A DNA stretch of 64,000 nt from Anaerococcus octavius (GTDB lineage: Bacteria > Bacillota > Clostridia > Tissierellales > Peptoniphilaceae), in contig NZ_UFTA01000002.1 in NCBI RefSeq assembly GCF_900445265.1, positions 1,612,001 through 1,676,000 on the forward strand, written 5' to 3'. Positions 35,895 through 43,453 of this stretch are shown piece after piece; within the stretch, counting starts at the first letter, position 1; each line of letters starts with the position of its first letter. The position numbers and the translations under genes are program-made. The notes beneath the pieces are model-generated. The model did no database searches, had not been told where the DNA came from, and saw nothing but the letters and a program-made list of their open reading frames with translations.

Positions 35895-37367
35895 ATGAAT
35901 ACTTTAGATAGATACGAATTATTTATTGGAGGAGAATGGGTAAAACCAGAAAGTAGCCAATATATAGATATTATAAGTCCATCAACAGGTGAAAAACTTG
36001 GGGAATTTGCAGCGGCAAATGATAAAGACGTAGACAAAGCTGTAGCAGCAGCAAGAGAAGCTTTTGAAGGTGAATACGGTTCTTGGAGCAAAGAAAAAAG
36101 AGTACAACTACTTTTAGATATAGCAGCAAAAATTGATGCAAACGCAGAACACTTAGCAAAACTAGAGTCAATGGATAACGGTAAACCAATCCGTGAAACA
36201 TTAAATGGAGATATCCCTCTAGTGGCTGACCACTTTAAATACTTTGCAGCAGTTCTAAGAGCTGATGAAGACGAAATAACAAAACTAGATGGTAGATTTG
36301 TTTCAGTTAGAAAACGTGAACCAATAGGTGTAGTTGGACAAATGATTCCATGGAACTTCCCACTACTAATGGCAGCATGGAAACTAGCACCAGCTTTAGC
36401 AGGTGGAAATACTATAGTTATTTCTCCATCAAGCCATACTTCACTTTCTATTTTAGAACTAATGAGACTTATTGAAGATATCCTACCTAAAGGAGTAATA
36501 AACCTAGTAACAGGTAAAGGTTCTGTAACAGGTGAATACCTACAACATCACCCAGGATTTGACAAACTTGCCTTTACAGGATCAACATCAGTTGGTCGTC
36601 ACATAGCAGTATCTGCAGCAGAATCTCTAATCCCAGCTACTCTAGAACTAGGTGGTAAATCAGCTCACGTAATCTTTGATGATTGCGATATGGAAAAAGC
36701 AATTGAAGGAGCTCAATTAGGTATCCTATTTAACCAAGGGGAAGTATGCTCAGCAGGTTCTAGATTATTTGTTCAAGAAACAATCTATGATGAATATGTA
36801 GAAAAATTAGTAAAAGCCTTTGAAAATGTAAAAGTAGGTGATCCATTAGACCCAGAAACACAAATGGGAGCTTTAAGAGATAAACAAAGATTTGAAGTAC
36901 TTGAAGAATTTATCGAAAAAGCAAAAGCAGGCGGTGGAGAAGTCCTAACAGGTGGCCATCCATTAACAGAAAATGGCCTAGACAAAGGAGCATTCTTCGC
37001 ACCAACAATCCTTGCAAATCTTCCAGCAGACAATGACGCAGTCCAAGAAGAAATCTTTGGACCAGTAGTAGTTGTAGAAAAATTCAAAGACGAAGAAGAC
37101 GTAATCAAAAAAGCAAACGACAGTAAATACGGTCTAGCAGGCGGTATCTACTCAAATGATATCTACAGAATCATGAAAGTAGCAAACGGTGTAAGAACAG
37201 GAAGAGTTTGGGTAAACACCTACAACCAATTCCCAGCAGGATCATCATTTGGTGGCTACAAAGAATCGGGAATCGGTCGTGAAACAGACAAACTTGCTTA
37301 CGAAGCATACACACAAGTTAAAAATATTATAATAGACGCATCACAAGATAAACTTGGTATGTTTTGA
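35895..37367 (+). CDS. NAD(P)-dependent aldehyde dehydrogenase
   Basis: A 490-residue member of the classical ALDH family, oxidising an aldehyde to the acid. The landmarks are in order: IPWNFPLLMAAWKLAPALA near residue 155, the cofactor loop FTGSTSVGR near 232, LELGGKSAHV near 254 with the general-base Glu, and the catalytic Cys in FNQGEVCSAGSR near 289. NTYNQFPAGSSFGGYKESGI lies at the C-terminal end. The sequence resembles betaine-aldehyde or broad-range ALDHs; the substrate cannot be told. It stands alone between two terminators with its own AGGAGG site. It is unrelated in function to its neighbours as far as can be seen. Confidence 0.92.
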   Translation: MNTLDRYELFIGGEWVKPESSQYIDIISPSTGEKLGEFAAANDKDVDKAVAAAREAFEGEYGSWSKEKRVQLLLDIAAKIDANAEHLAKLESMDNGKPIRETLNGDIPLVADHFKYFAAVLRADEDEITKLDGRFVSVRKREPIGVVGQMIPWNFPLLMAAWKLAPALAGGNTIVISPSSHTSLSILELMRLIEDILPKGVINLVTGKGSVTGEYLQHHPGFDKLAFTGSTSVGRHIAVSAAESLIPATLELGGKSAHVIFDDCDMEKAIEGAQLGILFNQGEVCSAGSRLFVQETIYDEYVEKLVKAFENVKVGDPLDPETQMGALRDKQRFEVLEEFIEKAKAGGGEVLTGGHPLTENGLDKGAFFAPTILANLPADNDAVQEEIFGPVVVVEKFKDEEDVIKKANDSKYGLAGGIYSNDIYRIMKVANGVRTGRVWVNTYNQFPAGSSFGGYKESGIGRETDKLAYEAYTQVKNIIIDASQDKLGMF

Positions 37368-37381
37368 TAAAAATAGGTAAT

Positions 37382-37416
37382 AAAAAATCAGACTTCATTT
37401 GAGGTCTGATTTTTTA
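37382..37416 (+). terminator. Terminator of the aldehyde dehydrogenase gene
   Basis: ATCAGAC and GTCTGAT arms around a 10-base loop, with flanking A- and T-runs extending the stem and giving the T-tail. Confidence 0.88.
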
Positions 37417-37555
37417 AAACTATTAACCATTTATAAATTTTGATCTAATTTTACATAATTATTTTTATAATTGTATAGGAAAACTAGATATTTTATGATT
37501 GACGTAAAGATCAATATATCTATATATTAATAATTATAATTTAAAAAGGAAAAAT

Positions 37556-37955
37556 ATGACTAATAAAGAATTGTATAAAATTGCATATAATTGCATATAA
37601 TCATATAAATCATATTGATTTAAAGCAGTTTGGAACTGCAGGCCATGTTGCATGTGCCCTAGAAAGTAAAGAAGGAAATATATTTACTGGTATTTGCATT
37701 GATTTACCATGTTCAATTGGTCTTTGTGCAGAATAATCAGCTATTGCTGAAATGATAAAAAATAATGAAACTGTAATTAATAAAATAATTGCCGTGTATG
37801 AAGATGGAAGTATTTTACCTCCTTGTGGAAGATGCAGAGAATTTATTTCGCAAATAGATAATAAAAATATAGAAACTATAATAGTGCTTCCAGAACTAGA
37901 AGAGCTACTACTTAAAGACTTATTGCCAGAAAGTTGGGATTACAAATGGGATTAG
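37556..37955 (+). pseudogene. Decayed cytidine deaminase-like gene
   Basis: A cytidine-deaminase-fold gene broken twice. A 10-base tandem duplication (37581-37600, TTGCATATAA twice) shifts the frame after about 14 codons. Removing one copy joins MTNKELYKIAYN to HINHIDLKQFGTAGHVACAL without a gap. Then a TAA at 37734-37736 interrupts the zinc-site helix directly after Cys-Ala-Glu. The downstream part keeps SILPPCGRCREFISQ with the remaining zinc cysteines and ends KWD at 37955. The intact protein would have been about 130 residues and served nucleoside salvage. Its end overlaps the next decayed gene. Confidence 0.85.
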
Positions 37956-38636
37956 TGAAATTTAATGATAGAATATTTTATCTACCTCATGAAACTCAGA
38001 CAGACAGACCCCTATTAGCTTATGTAAAAGGTGAGAAGTTTTCTCTTGCCATAGACGCAGGAAATTCTGCTGACCATGTTGATAAATTCTACAAATCTTT
38101 AGAAGCAGAAAATTTAAAAAAACCAGAAGTGACAATTATTACCCATTGGCATTGGGATCATACTTTTGGTATGCACAATATAAATGGATTATCCATTGCT
38201 CATAAAAAAACTAATGAATTTTTAAAAGCAGAGCAGGATAAATTTAAGGACACTTCTTATTTAGATATCTTAAAAAAGAGATAATAAATATATTGCTAGA
38301 GAATATTCAAATAATGAGGATATTATTGTCACTTTATCAGATATTGAATTTGATAAAGAACTAGTAATTAATCTTGGAGATATTAGTGCAGAAATATTTC
38401 ATACACAAGCACCTCATAGTGAAGATACAGTTTTAATCTACATACCTGAAGAAAAAGTTTTATTTTTGGGAGATTCTACAAGTGAAGATTTCTTTAATAA
38501 CAATTATATGGATATAAATAAATTGAAATCACTAATAGAAACTATAGGAAAGATAGAATGTAAAACATGTATTTTAGGTCACGCTGAACCCTTAAATAAA
38601 AATGATTTACTTGATTATTTAGAATCACTTTTATAA
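37946..38636 (+). pseudogene. Decayed metallo-beta-lactamase-fold hydrolase gene
   Basis: The first frame gives about 112 residues with the HxHxDH metal motif in ITHWHWDHTFG and ends at a TAA at about 38282. One base over, the reading continues directly as DNKYIAREYSNNEDIIVTL through HTQAPHSEDTVLIYIP, the metal-binding GDSTSEDF and the final GHAEP to a stop at 38634-38636. The restored protein would have about 229 residues, a typical small MBL-fold hydrolase. The frameshift lies in AAAAAAGAGATAATAA near 38270-38285. Decay or a sequencing error are both possible, but both flanking genes are broken too. Confidence 0.85.
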
Positions 38637-38705
38637 TCTATTTAAAAAATTATTTAATTTTTGATAAAATTAAAATAAAACCATAAAATCCTATGGGTCC
38701 ATTTT

Positions 38706-39374
38706 TTATTGATTATTTAACTTCTGTTTTTTCAAACTCTCATCAAAAGCATTCATTATCATCTGATAAACTTCACCACAATCTTCTTTCTTATTTACAT
38801 CGTATTATTCATATCTATAGCTATTTTTGGACTGTAGTTATAATCTTCATATCATTTTTGATATTTTTTGTGGAGAAGTTTGAAGTAGGCTAGGTCTTTT
38901 TGCCTTTTTTAGTATTTTCATCTATTTGCTCAAAGGCTCTTCCGCGTTTACCTAAGTTTTCTAAAAACTTATCGAATGTTATATCAAGATATACTAAAAG
39001 GTCTGGTGCTTTTTTTGGCATATTTTCTATTTCTTCTAGTATATTGTCTAATAGGTCCTTGTAAACGTCGTATTCTACTTGGGTGATGTTACTTTCCATG
39101 AGATTTATTCTGGTAAAAAGTTCATCCTCGTAGATGCTGCGATCTAGGACGTTTTTGTTGTTTTTAAGAGCTTGTTTAATTAATTTGAATTTCTCGTTTA
39201 AAAAATATATTTGAAGCAAAAATGCGTATTTTCTTTATTATTATAATACATAGGTAGGATTGGATTATCATCTACTGGTTCTATCATAAAATCTGTATTA
39301 AGCTTATCTGCAAGCCTTGCTGATACTGTGGACTTGCCTGCTGCAATCATTCCAGCTAAAACTATCACTGGCAT
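38706..39374 (-). pseudogene. Decayed deoxynucleoside kinase gene
   Basis: A minus-strand dNK-type gene with several lesions. It begins MPVIVLAGMIAAGKST (P-loop) and runs in frame to about 39235, where a frameshift in AAAGAAAATACG moves the reading to KYAFLLQIYFLNEKFKL. The central DRSIYEDELF and LVYLDITFDKFLENLGKRGR motifs are intact. A second frameshift then gives the early stop at 38890. Beyond it the C-terminal end is still readable in pieces (YEDYNYSPKIAIDMN, then YDVNKKEDCGEVYQMIMNAF), with a TGA and one more frameshift. The sum is about 220 residues, the normal dNK length. Together with the broken cytidine deaminase this suggests loss of a nucleoside-salvage function. Confidence 0.85.
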
Positions 39375-39423
39375 GGTCTTTTTGCTTTAAATATTTGCTA
39401 AATATTTTAGATTAAAATTTTGT

Positions 39424-39661
39424 TATAATTGATTTTTTCATGGTAGCTTAATTAACTATGATTATTTAATGTGCTACTTCGAATTTTGGAGGGCTTCTTT
39501 AAGGGGGGGCGTCCTCACTCAGTCGGACAGGCTATCCCCCCTCCAAAGTATCTTGCTTTGCAAGACCATTCCATGGAGGGTCCTCCATTAGCCGGACGGA
39601 CTAGTTTCAAGCCATCCCGCAAACTTCACCCCTAAACGGCCCCTGCCGGGGTGCGTTTTTG
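39424..39661 (+). repeat. GC-rich, highly structured intergenic element (possible dispersed repeat or small RNA)
   Basis: The stretch 39375-39863 holds no gene. Within it, 39485-39661 is conspicuously GC-rich and folds into a series of hairpins. Long arms TTTGGAGGG (39485) and CCCTCCAAA (39539) are followed by TCTTGC/GCAAGA (39551-39565), ATGGAGG/CCTCCAT (39573-39588) and a last stem CACCC...GGGTG with inner CGGC/GCCG, followed by GTTTTT. Two related hairpins GTCC-N10-GGAC at 39511 and 39580 look like an internal duplication. An extended -10 (TGTTATAAT) lies at 39421-39429. It resembles the palindromic intergenic elements scattered in Clostridia (from memory), but a transcribed RNA of about 225 bases with its own terminator fits too. 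Confidence 0.6.
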
Positions 39662-39822
39662 CTAGGAATCGCTTTGCTTTTTACTATATCTTTATATTTT
39701 AACTATTTAGCAGAATTTTGATTCTTTAGATTTTCATTTTAGCTGGAAAAGGCTATAGGATTTGGAAATGGGCAATATTTTTTATTACCTCCATTACAAC
39801 TACTCATTAACACCCACAAAAA

Positions 39823-39852
39823 AATCTCCTCTATTATATAATAGAGGAGATT
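39823..39852 (-). terminator. Terminator of the lipoprotein gene
   Basis: A perfect palindrome with 15-base arms (AATCTCCTCTATTAT and complement), followed on the minus strand by TTTTTTT, 12 bases beyond the stop at 39864. Confidence 0.9.
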
Positions 39853-39863
39853 GGAGATTTTTC

Positions 39864-40835
39864 CTAATTTTCATCTGCTTGTTCGCCAGGATACATTGTA
39901 GATGCTCCAGGGTACATATTTCCTAGTTCTTCTATTATTAGTCCTAGGTCACCTTCTCCTGTTTCTTCAAGTTTAGACATGGCTCTGGTATAAGCTATAT
40001 CTATATCTTCATTTTTCATTTGATTTACTGTTGCTGGACTAAATTCGTAGTATTGGACTAGGGCAGATTTTATCGCATCGTAGTCTGTTTGGCTTGATCC
40101 AAATTTTTTAAATTTATTTGTATTATCTGAAGTTTCTGAACTTTGTTCATCATTTTTTGTTTCTTCATCATCCTGCTCTTGGCTTTGTTCTTCTTGTTTA
40201 TTATCGCCAAATAATATTTCACCGGCATTTTTAATGTAGTCATCGTAATATAGGTCTATATTGTCTTCGTAAGCTTTGTGAAAGGCATCTTGTACTGTTT
40301 TATCATCTACTGCCCAAACTTTATCTGCTGGATAACCTAAATCTATCATTAATTGTCTTTCATGATCAAACATTCCCTTATAATCGCCTTTTTCGGCTGC
40401 AGTTTGATTGTATCTGTTTTCTATGGAGTCTAGTGGAAATTTATTGGATAATTCTGGGTACATTTTTGCTAGTTCTTGGAAAACAAAGTCTTTGGCATCC
40501 CAATATCCTGTTTCTTCACTTAAGTCGTTTGCTTTTTGGATTAATTCTTCTAGGTCTTTATCGGTTAGATTTTTTACTAAAGTTGGTGAAAAATCTCCTA
40601 TATTTAATATCATATCACGCCATTTATTTAAATCATTGGCATCATCATCTTTTTCTTCTTTTTCTTTTGAATCTTTCTTTTCGTTTTTATCTGCTACCAC
40701 ATCTTTTTCTACTGGACCATCTAGGGCTTGAGAAATAGTTTCTTCTGTAACAGCATTATCTTTATTTGCATCTTGAGCGCATGCACTTAGTGTAAGGACA
40801 AGTCCAAGTGTAAGTATAATTTTTTTGTTTTTCAT
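39864..40835 (-). CDS. Lipoprotein of unknown function with two related helical segments
   Basis: A 323-residue exported lipoprotein. The signal peptide ends in the lipobox LSAC (Cys19), followed by an Asp/Glu/Lys-rich linker to about residue 70. Two segments resemble each other: one with IGDFSPTLVKNLTDKDLEEL, SEETGYWDAKDFVFQELAKM and YPELSNKFP; one near the C-terminus with YYEFSPATVNQMKNEDIDIA, LEETGEGDLGLIIEELGNM and YPGASTMYP. A second acidic Gln/Glu/Asp-rich linker separates them. I do not recognise a family. It is divergent from the peptidoglycan hydrolase gene, and the shared 224-base intergenic region contains WalR-like boxes, so a cell-envelope role is plausible. Confidence 0.75.
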   Translation of the reverse strand: MKNKKIILTLGLVLTLSACAQDANKDNAVTEETISQALDGPVEKDVVADKNEKKDSKEKEEKDDDANDLNKWRDMILNIGDFSPTLVKNLTDKDLEELIQKANDLSEETGYWDAKDFVFQELAKMYPELSNKFPLDSIENRYNQTAAEKGDYKGMFDHERQLMIDLGYPADKVWAVDDKTVQDAFHKAYEDNIDLYYDDYIKNAGEILFGDNKQEEQSQEQDDEETKNDEQSSETSDNTNKFKKFGSSQTDYDAIKSALVQYYEFSPATVNQMKNEDIDIAYTRAMSKLEETGEGDLGLIIEELGNMYPGASTMYPGEQADEN

Positions 40836-40967
40836 AAGGGCCTCCTTGATAGCTTCTATTTTACTATACTTCCCTTATTTTGAATAGATAAATGGACAAT
40901 TGTAACTAATTCTTAACTATTAATAGGGTAAAATCTAAAAGAATTTACAAAAATTGTAACCTTTTTG

Positions 40968-40996
40968 TTGCAATTACTGGAAAAATAGATTATAAT
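40968..40996 (+). promoter_or_regulatory. Promoter of the peptidoglycan hydrolase gene
   Basis: TTGCAA, 17 bases, TATAAT, about 64 bases before the start codon. An inverted repeat TTACAA-AAA-TTGTAA lies just upstream at 40945-40959. Confidence 0.8.
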
Positions 40997-41027
40997 AAGG
41001 TCAGTGATAAAAAACAGGCAGAAAATT

Positions 41028-41044
41028 TGTAATAATATTGTAAT
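41028..41044 (+). promoter_or_regulatory. WalR (YycF) box
   Basis: TGTAAT-AATAT-TGTAAT fits the WalR consensus TGTWAH-N5-TGTWAH exactly. It lies downstream of the predicted transcription start and 15 bases before the start codon, a position that would repress. A one-mismatch copy (TGTAAC-CTTTT-TGTTGC) lies at 40955-40971 next to the -35. Confidence 0.6.
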
Positions 41045-41059
41045 ATAGAGTGAGGAAGA

Positions 41060-43093
41060 ATGATGAAAAAAATTAGCAATAAAATAAATAAAACATTGTT
41101 ACTTGCCTCAACATTATTTGTATCCACTGCTGTTAGTACAGCTGATAAATCATATGCTGATGAAGGGTATGACCTAAATGTTGAACCAAGCAAGTCGACT
41201 GATTTAGATAACTACGAAACTGAAGCAAACGTAGAAAATTCTGAAGCTACTTCTGATGATACTATCAACTATGACAATCAAGCTTTAACTAATGACGAAT
41301 CTATCGATAAATCCCAAAGTCTTACACCACAAGAAAATACTACAGACCAACAAAGCACAGATTCTACACAAAAAGTAGAAGCTGATTTTGAAGTTGAATT
41401 AAATCCAAAAAAAGAAGAAAAAGTAGAAGAAGTTCAAACTCCATCCAGTGATAATCTTGATGAAGTAATCTATTATGATAACTCAAATCTAGATGATGCT
41501 TTAAAAGAAGACTACAAACCAGCTTATAATCAACAAGAAGAAACTTTTAAGCAAGAAAACGAAGAAGAAAATAAAACTAATCAAGCAAATGATACACAAA
41601 CAGTAGAAGAAAATACAAATAATAAATCACAAGAAGAAGAAAAAGACCACGATCAAAATGATCAAGAAGAAGCAGATATTGAACAAACAAATTACTATGC
41701 ACCAAAAGGCACAGGATATTTTGTAAATGAAGGTAATTCTACAAGATATTACGAGGATAACAAGCTTGTAAAAAGTGCTAATGTTATAGTAAAAGATAAA
41801 TTTTACGAAATTGACCAAGATGGTAATGCAACTAACCCAAAAACTCTTTGGGGACGTATTGGAGATAATATTTATTATATGAATGAAGAAGGCAATCTTA
41901 CAAAAGGTATTGCCCAAATTAAAGATAACAAATATTATTTTAACGAAAATGGTCAATTACAAAGAAATAAAAGAATTGTAACTAATGAATCTCATTATGA
42001 ATTAGGTAATGATGGGGCAATGACAGCTCCAACAAATAGCTGGGTTAAGATCAATAACAAAAAATACTATAACGACAATGAAGGCAAGCTACTAAAAGGT
42101 ATTGCTAAAATTGGTGACAAATCATATTACTTCGATAATAATGGTGCGCTTACAGCAAATAAAAAACTATTAGCAGCAAGTAAATACTATGTAGTAGATA
42201 AAAATGGTCAAGCTTACAACCTTGCTAACAAATGGTTTAGCCTTGGTGGTTATACATATAGATCAGGCAATGATGGTAAAGTAGTAAAAGGTGCCCATAA
42301 TATCAACAATAACCTATATGTATTTGATGGAAATGGAAAGTTAGCTCAAAATAAATCATCAATTTCTGCTGGTAAATTTTACAAATCAGATGCAAAAGGT
42401 CTTGCGACAGTTATTAAAAACTCTTGGGTAGAACTAGATGGCAGAAAATATCATACAAATCCAGCAGGTTATGTAAAAGAAGGCGTTTGGAAAATAGATA
42501 ACAATTACTATTATTTCACACAAAATGGACTAACACCAAATCAAACTGTTACACAAAAAGGTGTAGTTTATAAAGTTGATGCAAATGGTATTGCTACAAG
42601 AGAAGATAACAACATTCCAGGAGAAAAAAATATAGATAAAGTAATGGAATGGATGTTTAATGCAAGAGATAAAAGAATGACATATAATATGGGAGCTGGT
42701 AGAAACTCTGCAACACAAGCAGACTGTTCATCAGCAGTTTATAGAGCACTAATTCACGGTGGGTTCCTAAATAAAGATGCTTGGATTGGAAATACAGAAA
42801 CATTATTCCAAATGGGTGCAAAAGGCACTGTAATGTATGAAGTAAAAGAAAATGAGCTTCAATATGGAGATATTTTTGTAGCGGGAAGACCAGGAGGATC
42901 TATAGGAGCAGCAGGCCATACAGGATTTATCCTAAACCCACACGAAGATACAATCATTCATATGACTTATGGAAAAAATGGCGTCGCAGTAACACAAAGA
43001 AAAGGCTACATGGGAGATAGCAGAGGACTACCTGTAAGATATTATAGATTAGTTGGTGCTAACTCTAATGGTGCATATTTGAATAGAAAATAG
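41060..43093 (+). CDS. Secreted peptidoglycan hydrolase with glucan/choline-binding-like repeats and a Pal-type C-terminal domain
   Basis: A 677-residue exported protein. A signal peptide (LLLASTLFVSTAVSTA, about residues 14-32) is followed by an acidic disordered region to about 210. Then come eight or so repeats of the cell-wall-binding kind, with motifs such as DNIYYMNEEGNLTKGIAQI and DNKYYFNENGQLQ (about 215-520). The C-terminal 150 residues match the Amidase_5/NlpC-P60-type domain of phage Dp-1 Pal: VMEWMFNARDKRMTYNMGAG, Cys556 in DCSSAVYRAL, GDIFVAGRPGGSIGAAGH, His620 in GHTGFI, and IIHMTYG. It should cut the peptide-sugar link of peptidoglycan while held on the wall. The domains stand in reverse order to Pal. 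ATG 41063 is an equally possible start. Confidence 0.88.
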   Translation: MMKKISNKINKTLLLASTLFVSTAVSTADKSYADEGYDLNVEPSKSTDLDNYETEANVENSEATSDDTINYDNQALTNDESIDKSQSLTPQENTTDQQSTDSTQKVEADFEVELNPKKEEKVEEVQTPSSDNLDEVIYYDNSNLDDALKEDYKPAYNQQEETFKQENEEENKTNQANDTQTVEENTNNKSQEEEKDHDQNDQEEADIEQTNYYAPKGTGYFVNEGNSTRYYEDNKLVKSANVIVKDKFYEIDQDGNATNPKTLWGRIGDNIYYMNEEGNLTKGIAQIKDNKYYFNENGQLQRNKRIVTNESHYELGNDGAMTAPTNSWVKINNKKYYNDNEGKLLKGIAKIGDKSYYFDNNGALTANKKLLAASKYYVVDKNGQAYNLANKWFSLGGYTYRSGNDGKVVKGAHNINNNLYVFDGNGKLAQNKSSISAGKFYKSDAKGLATVIKNSWVELDGRKYHTNPAGYVKEGVWKIDNNYYYFTQNGLTPNQTVTQKGVVYKVDANGIATREDNNIPGEKNIDKVMEWMFNARDKRMTYNMGAGRNSATQADCSSAVYRALIHGGFLNKDAWIGNTETLFQMGAKGTVMYEVKENELQYGDIFVAGRPGGSIGAAGHTGFILNPHEDTIIHMTYGKNGVAVTQRKGYMGDSRGLPVRYYRLVGANSNGAYLNRK

Positions 43094-43104
43094 TATATTA
43101 ATTT

Positions 43105-43132
43105 AACACCCTATTTTTAGGGTGTTTTTTTG
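43105..43132 (+). terminator. Terminator of the peptidoglycan hydrolase gene
   Basis: AACACCCTA, TTTT loop, TAGGGTGTT, then TTTTTT. Confidence 0.92.
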
Positions 43133-43453
43133 TGCCTATAACTAAAATTTTTTTAGCTATCTTATTTTTTTAAAAATTGTATAATGAGTAAAATACATTT
43201 TGTAAACGTAGTCAAAATTTGGGGTATAAGAATTATATATTATCTAACAAAGACTGGAATTTCAAAATCTTATTTCACTCTACCATAGTGAAGAACAGTG
43301 GAAATATTTACATGCTCTATATAAAAATATTGATATTTAAATCACTGATATTTATAAAAATTCGTAATTATTTATAAAAATAATTATAGCTATTGATTAA
43401 GTATATTTTTTGACATAAAATGATTTTTAATAAAACAACGGAGGATATGCAAA
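43133..43453 (+). promoter_or_regulatory. oppA upstream region with probable promoter at 43393-43421
   Basis: Gene-free and very AT-rich. The best promoter is TTGATT, 17 bases, TAAAAT (43393-43421), giving a leader of about 25 bases with GGAGG at 43440-43444. A second TATAAT is at 43180-43185. A small inverted repeat TTCACT...AGTGAA lies at 43274-43292. I see no riboswitch or T-box pattern. Confidence 0.5.

Noticed and set aside
38693-38893. A plus-strand open frame of 66 codons that looks like a small membrane protein
   Set aside because: It is the antisense of the decayed 3' end of the deoxynucleoside kinase gene, whose C-terminal motifs can be read on the minus strand.
37556-39374. An insertion sequence or transposon remnant as cause of the gene decay
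   Set aside because: No transposase motif, terminal inverted repeat or target duplication was seen; the lesions are small duplications, frameshifts and stops.
39511-39600. The two GTCC-N10-GGAC hairpins as a CRISPR-like repeat pair
   Set aside because: Only two imperfect copies, no regular spacers and no cas genes; an internal duplication of a structured element fits better.
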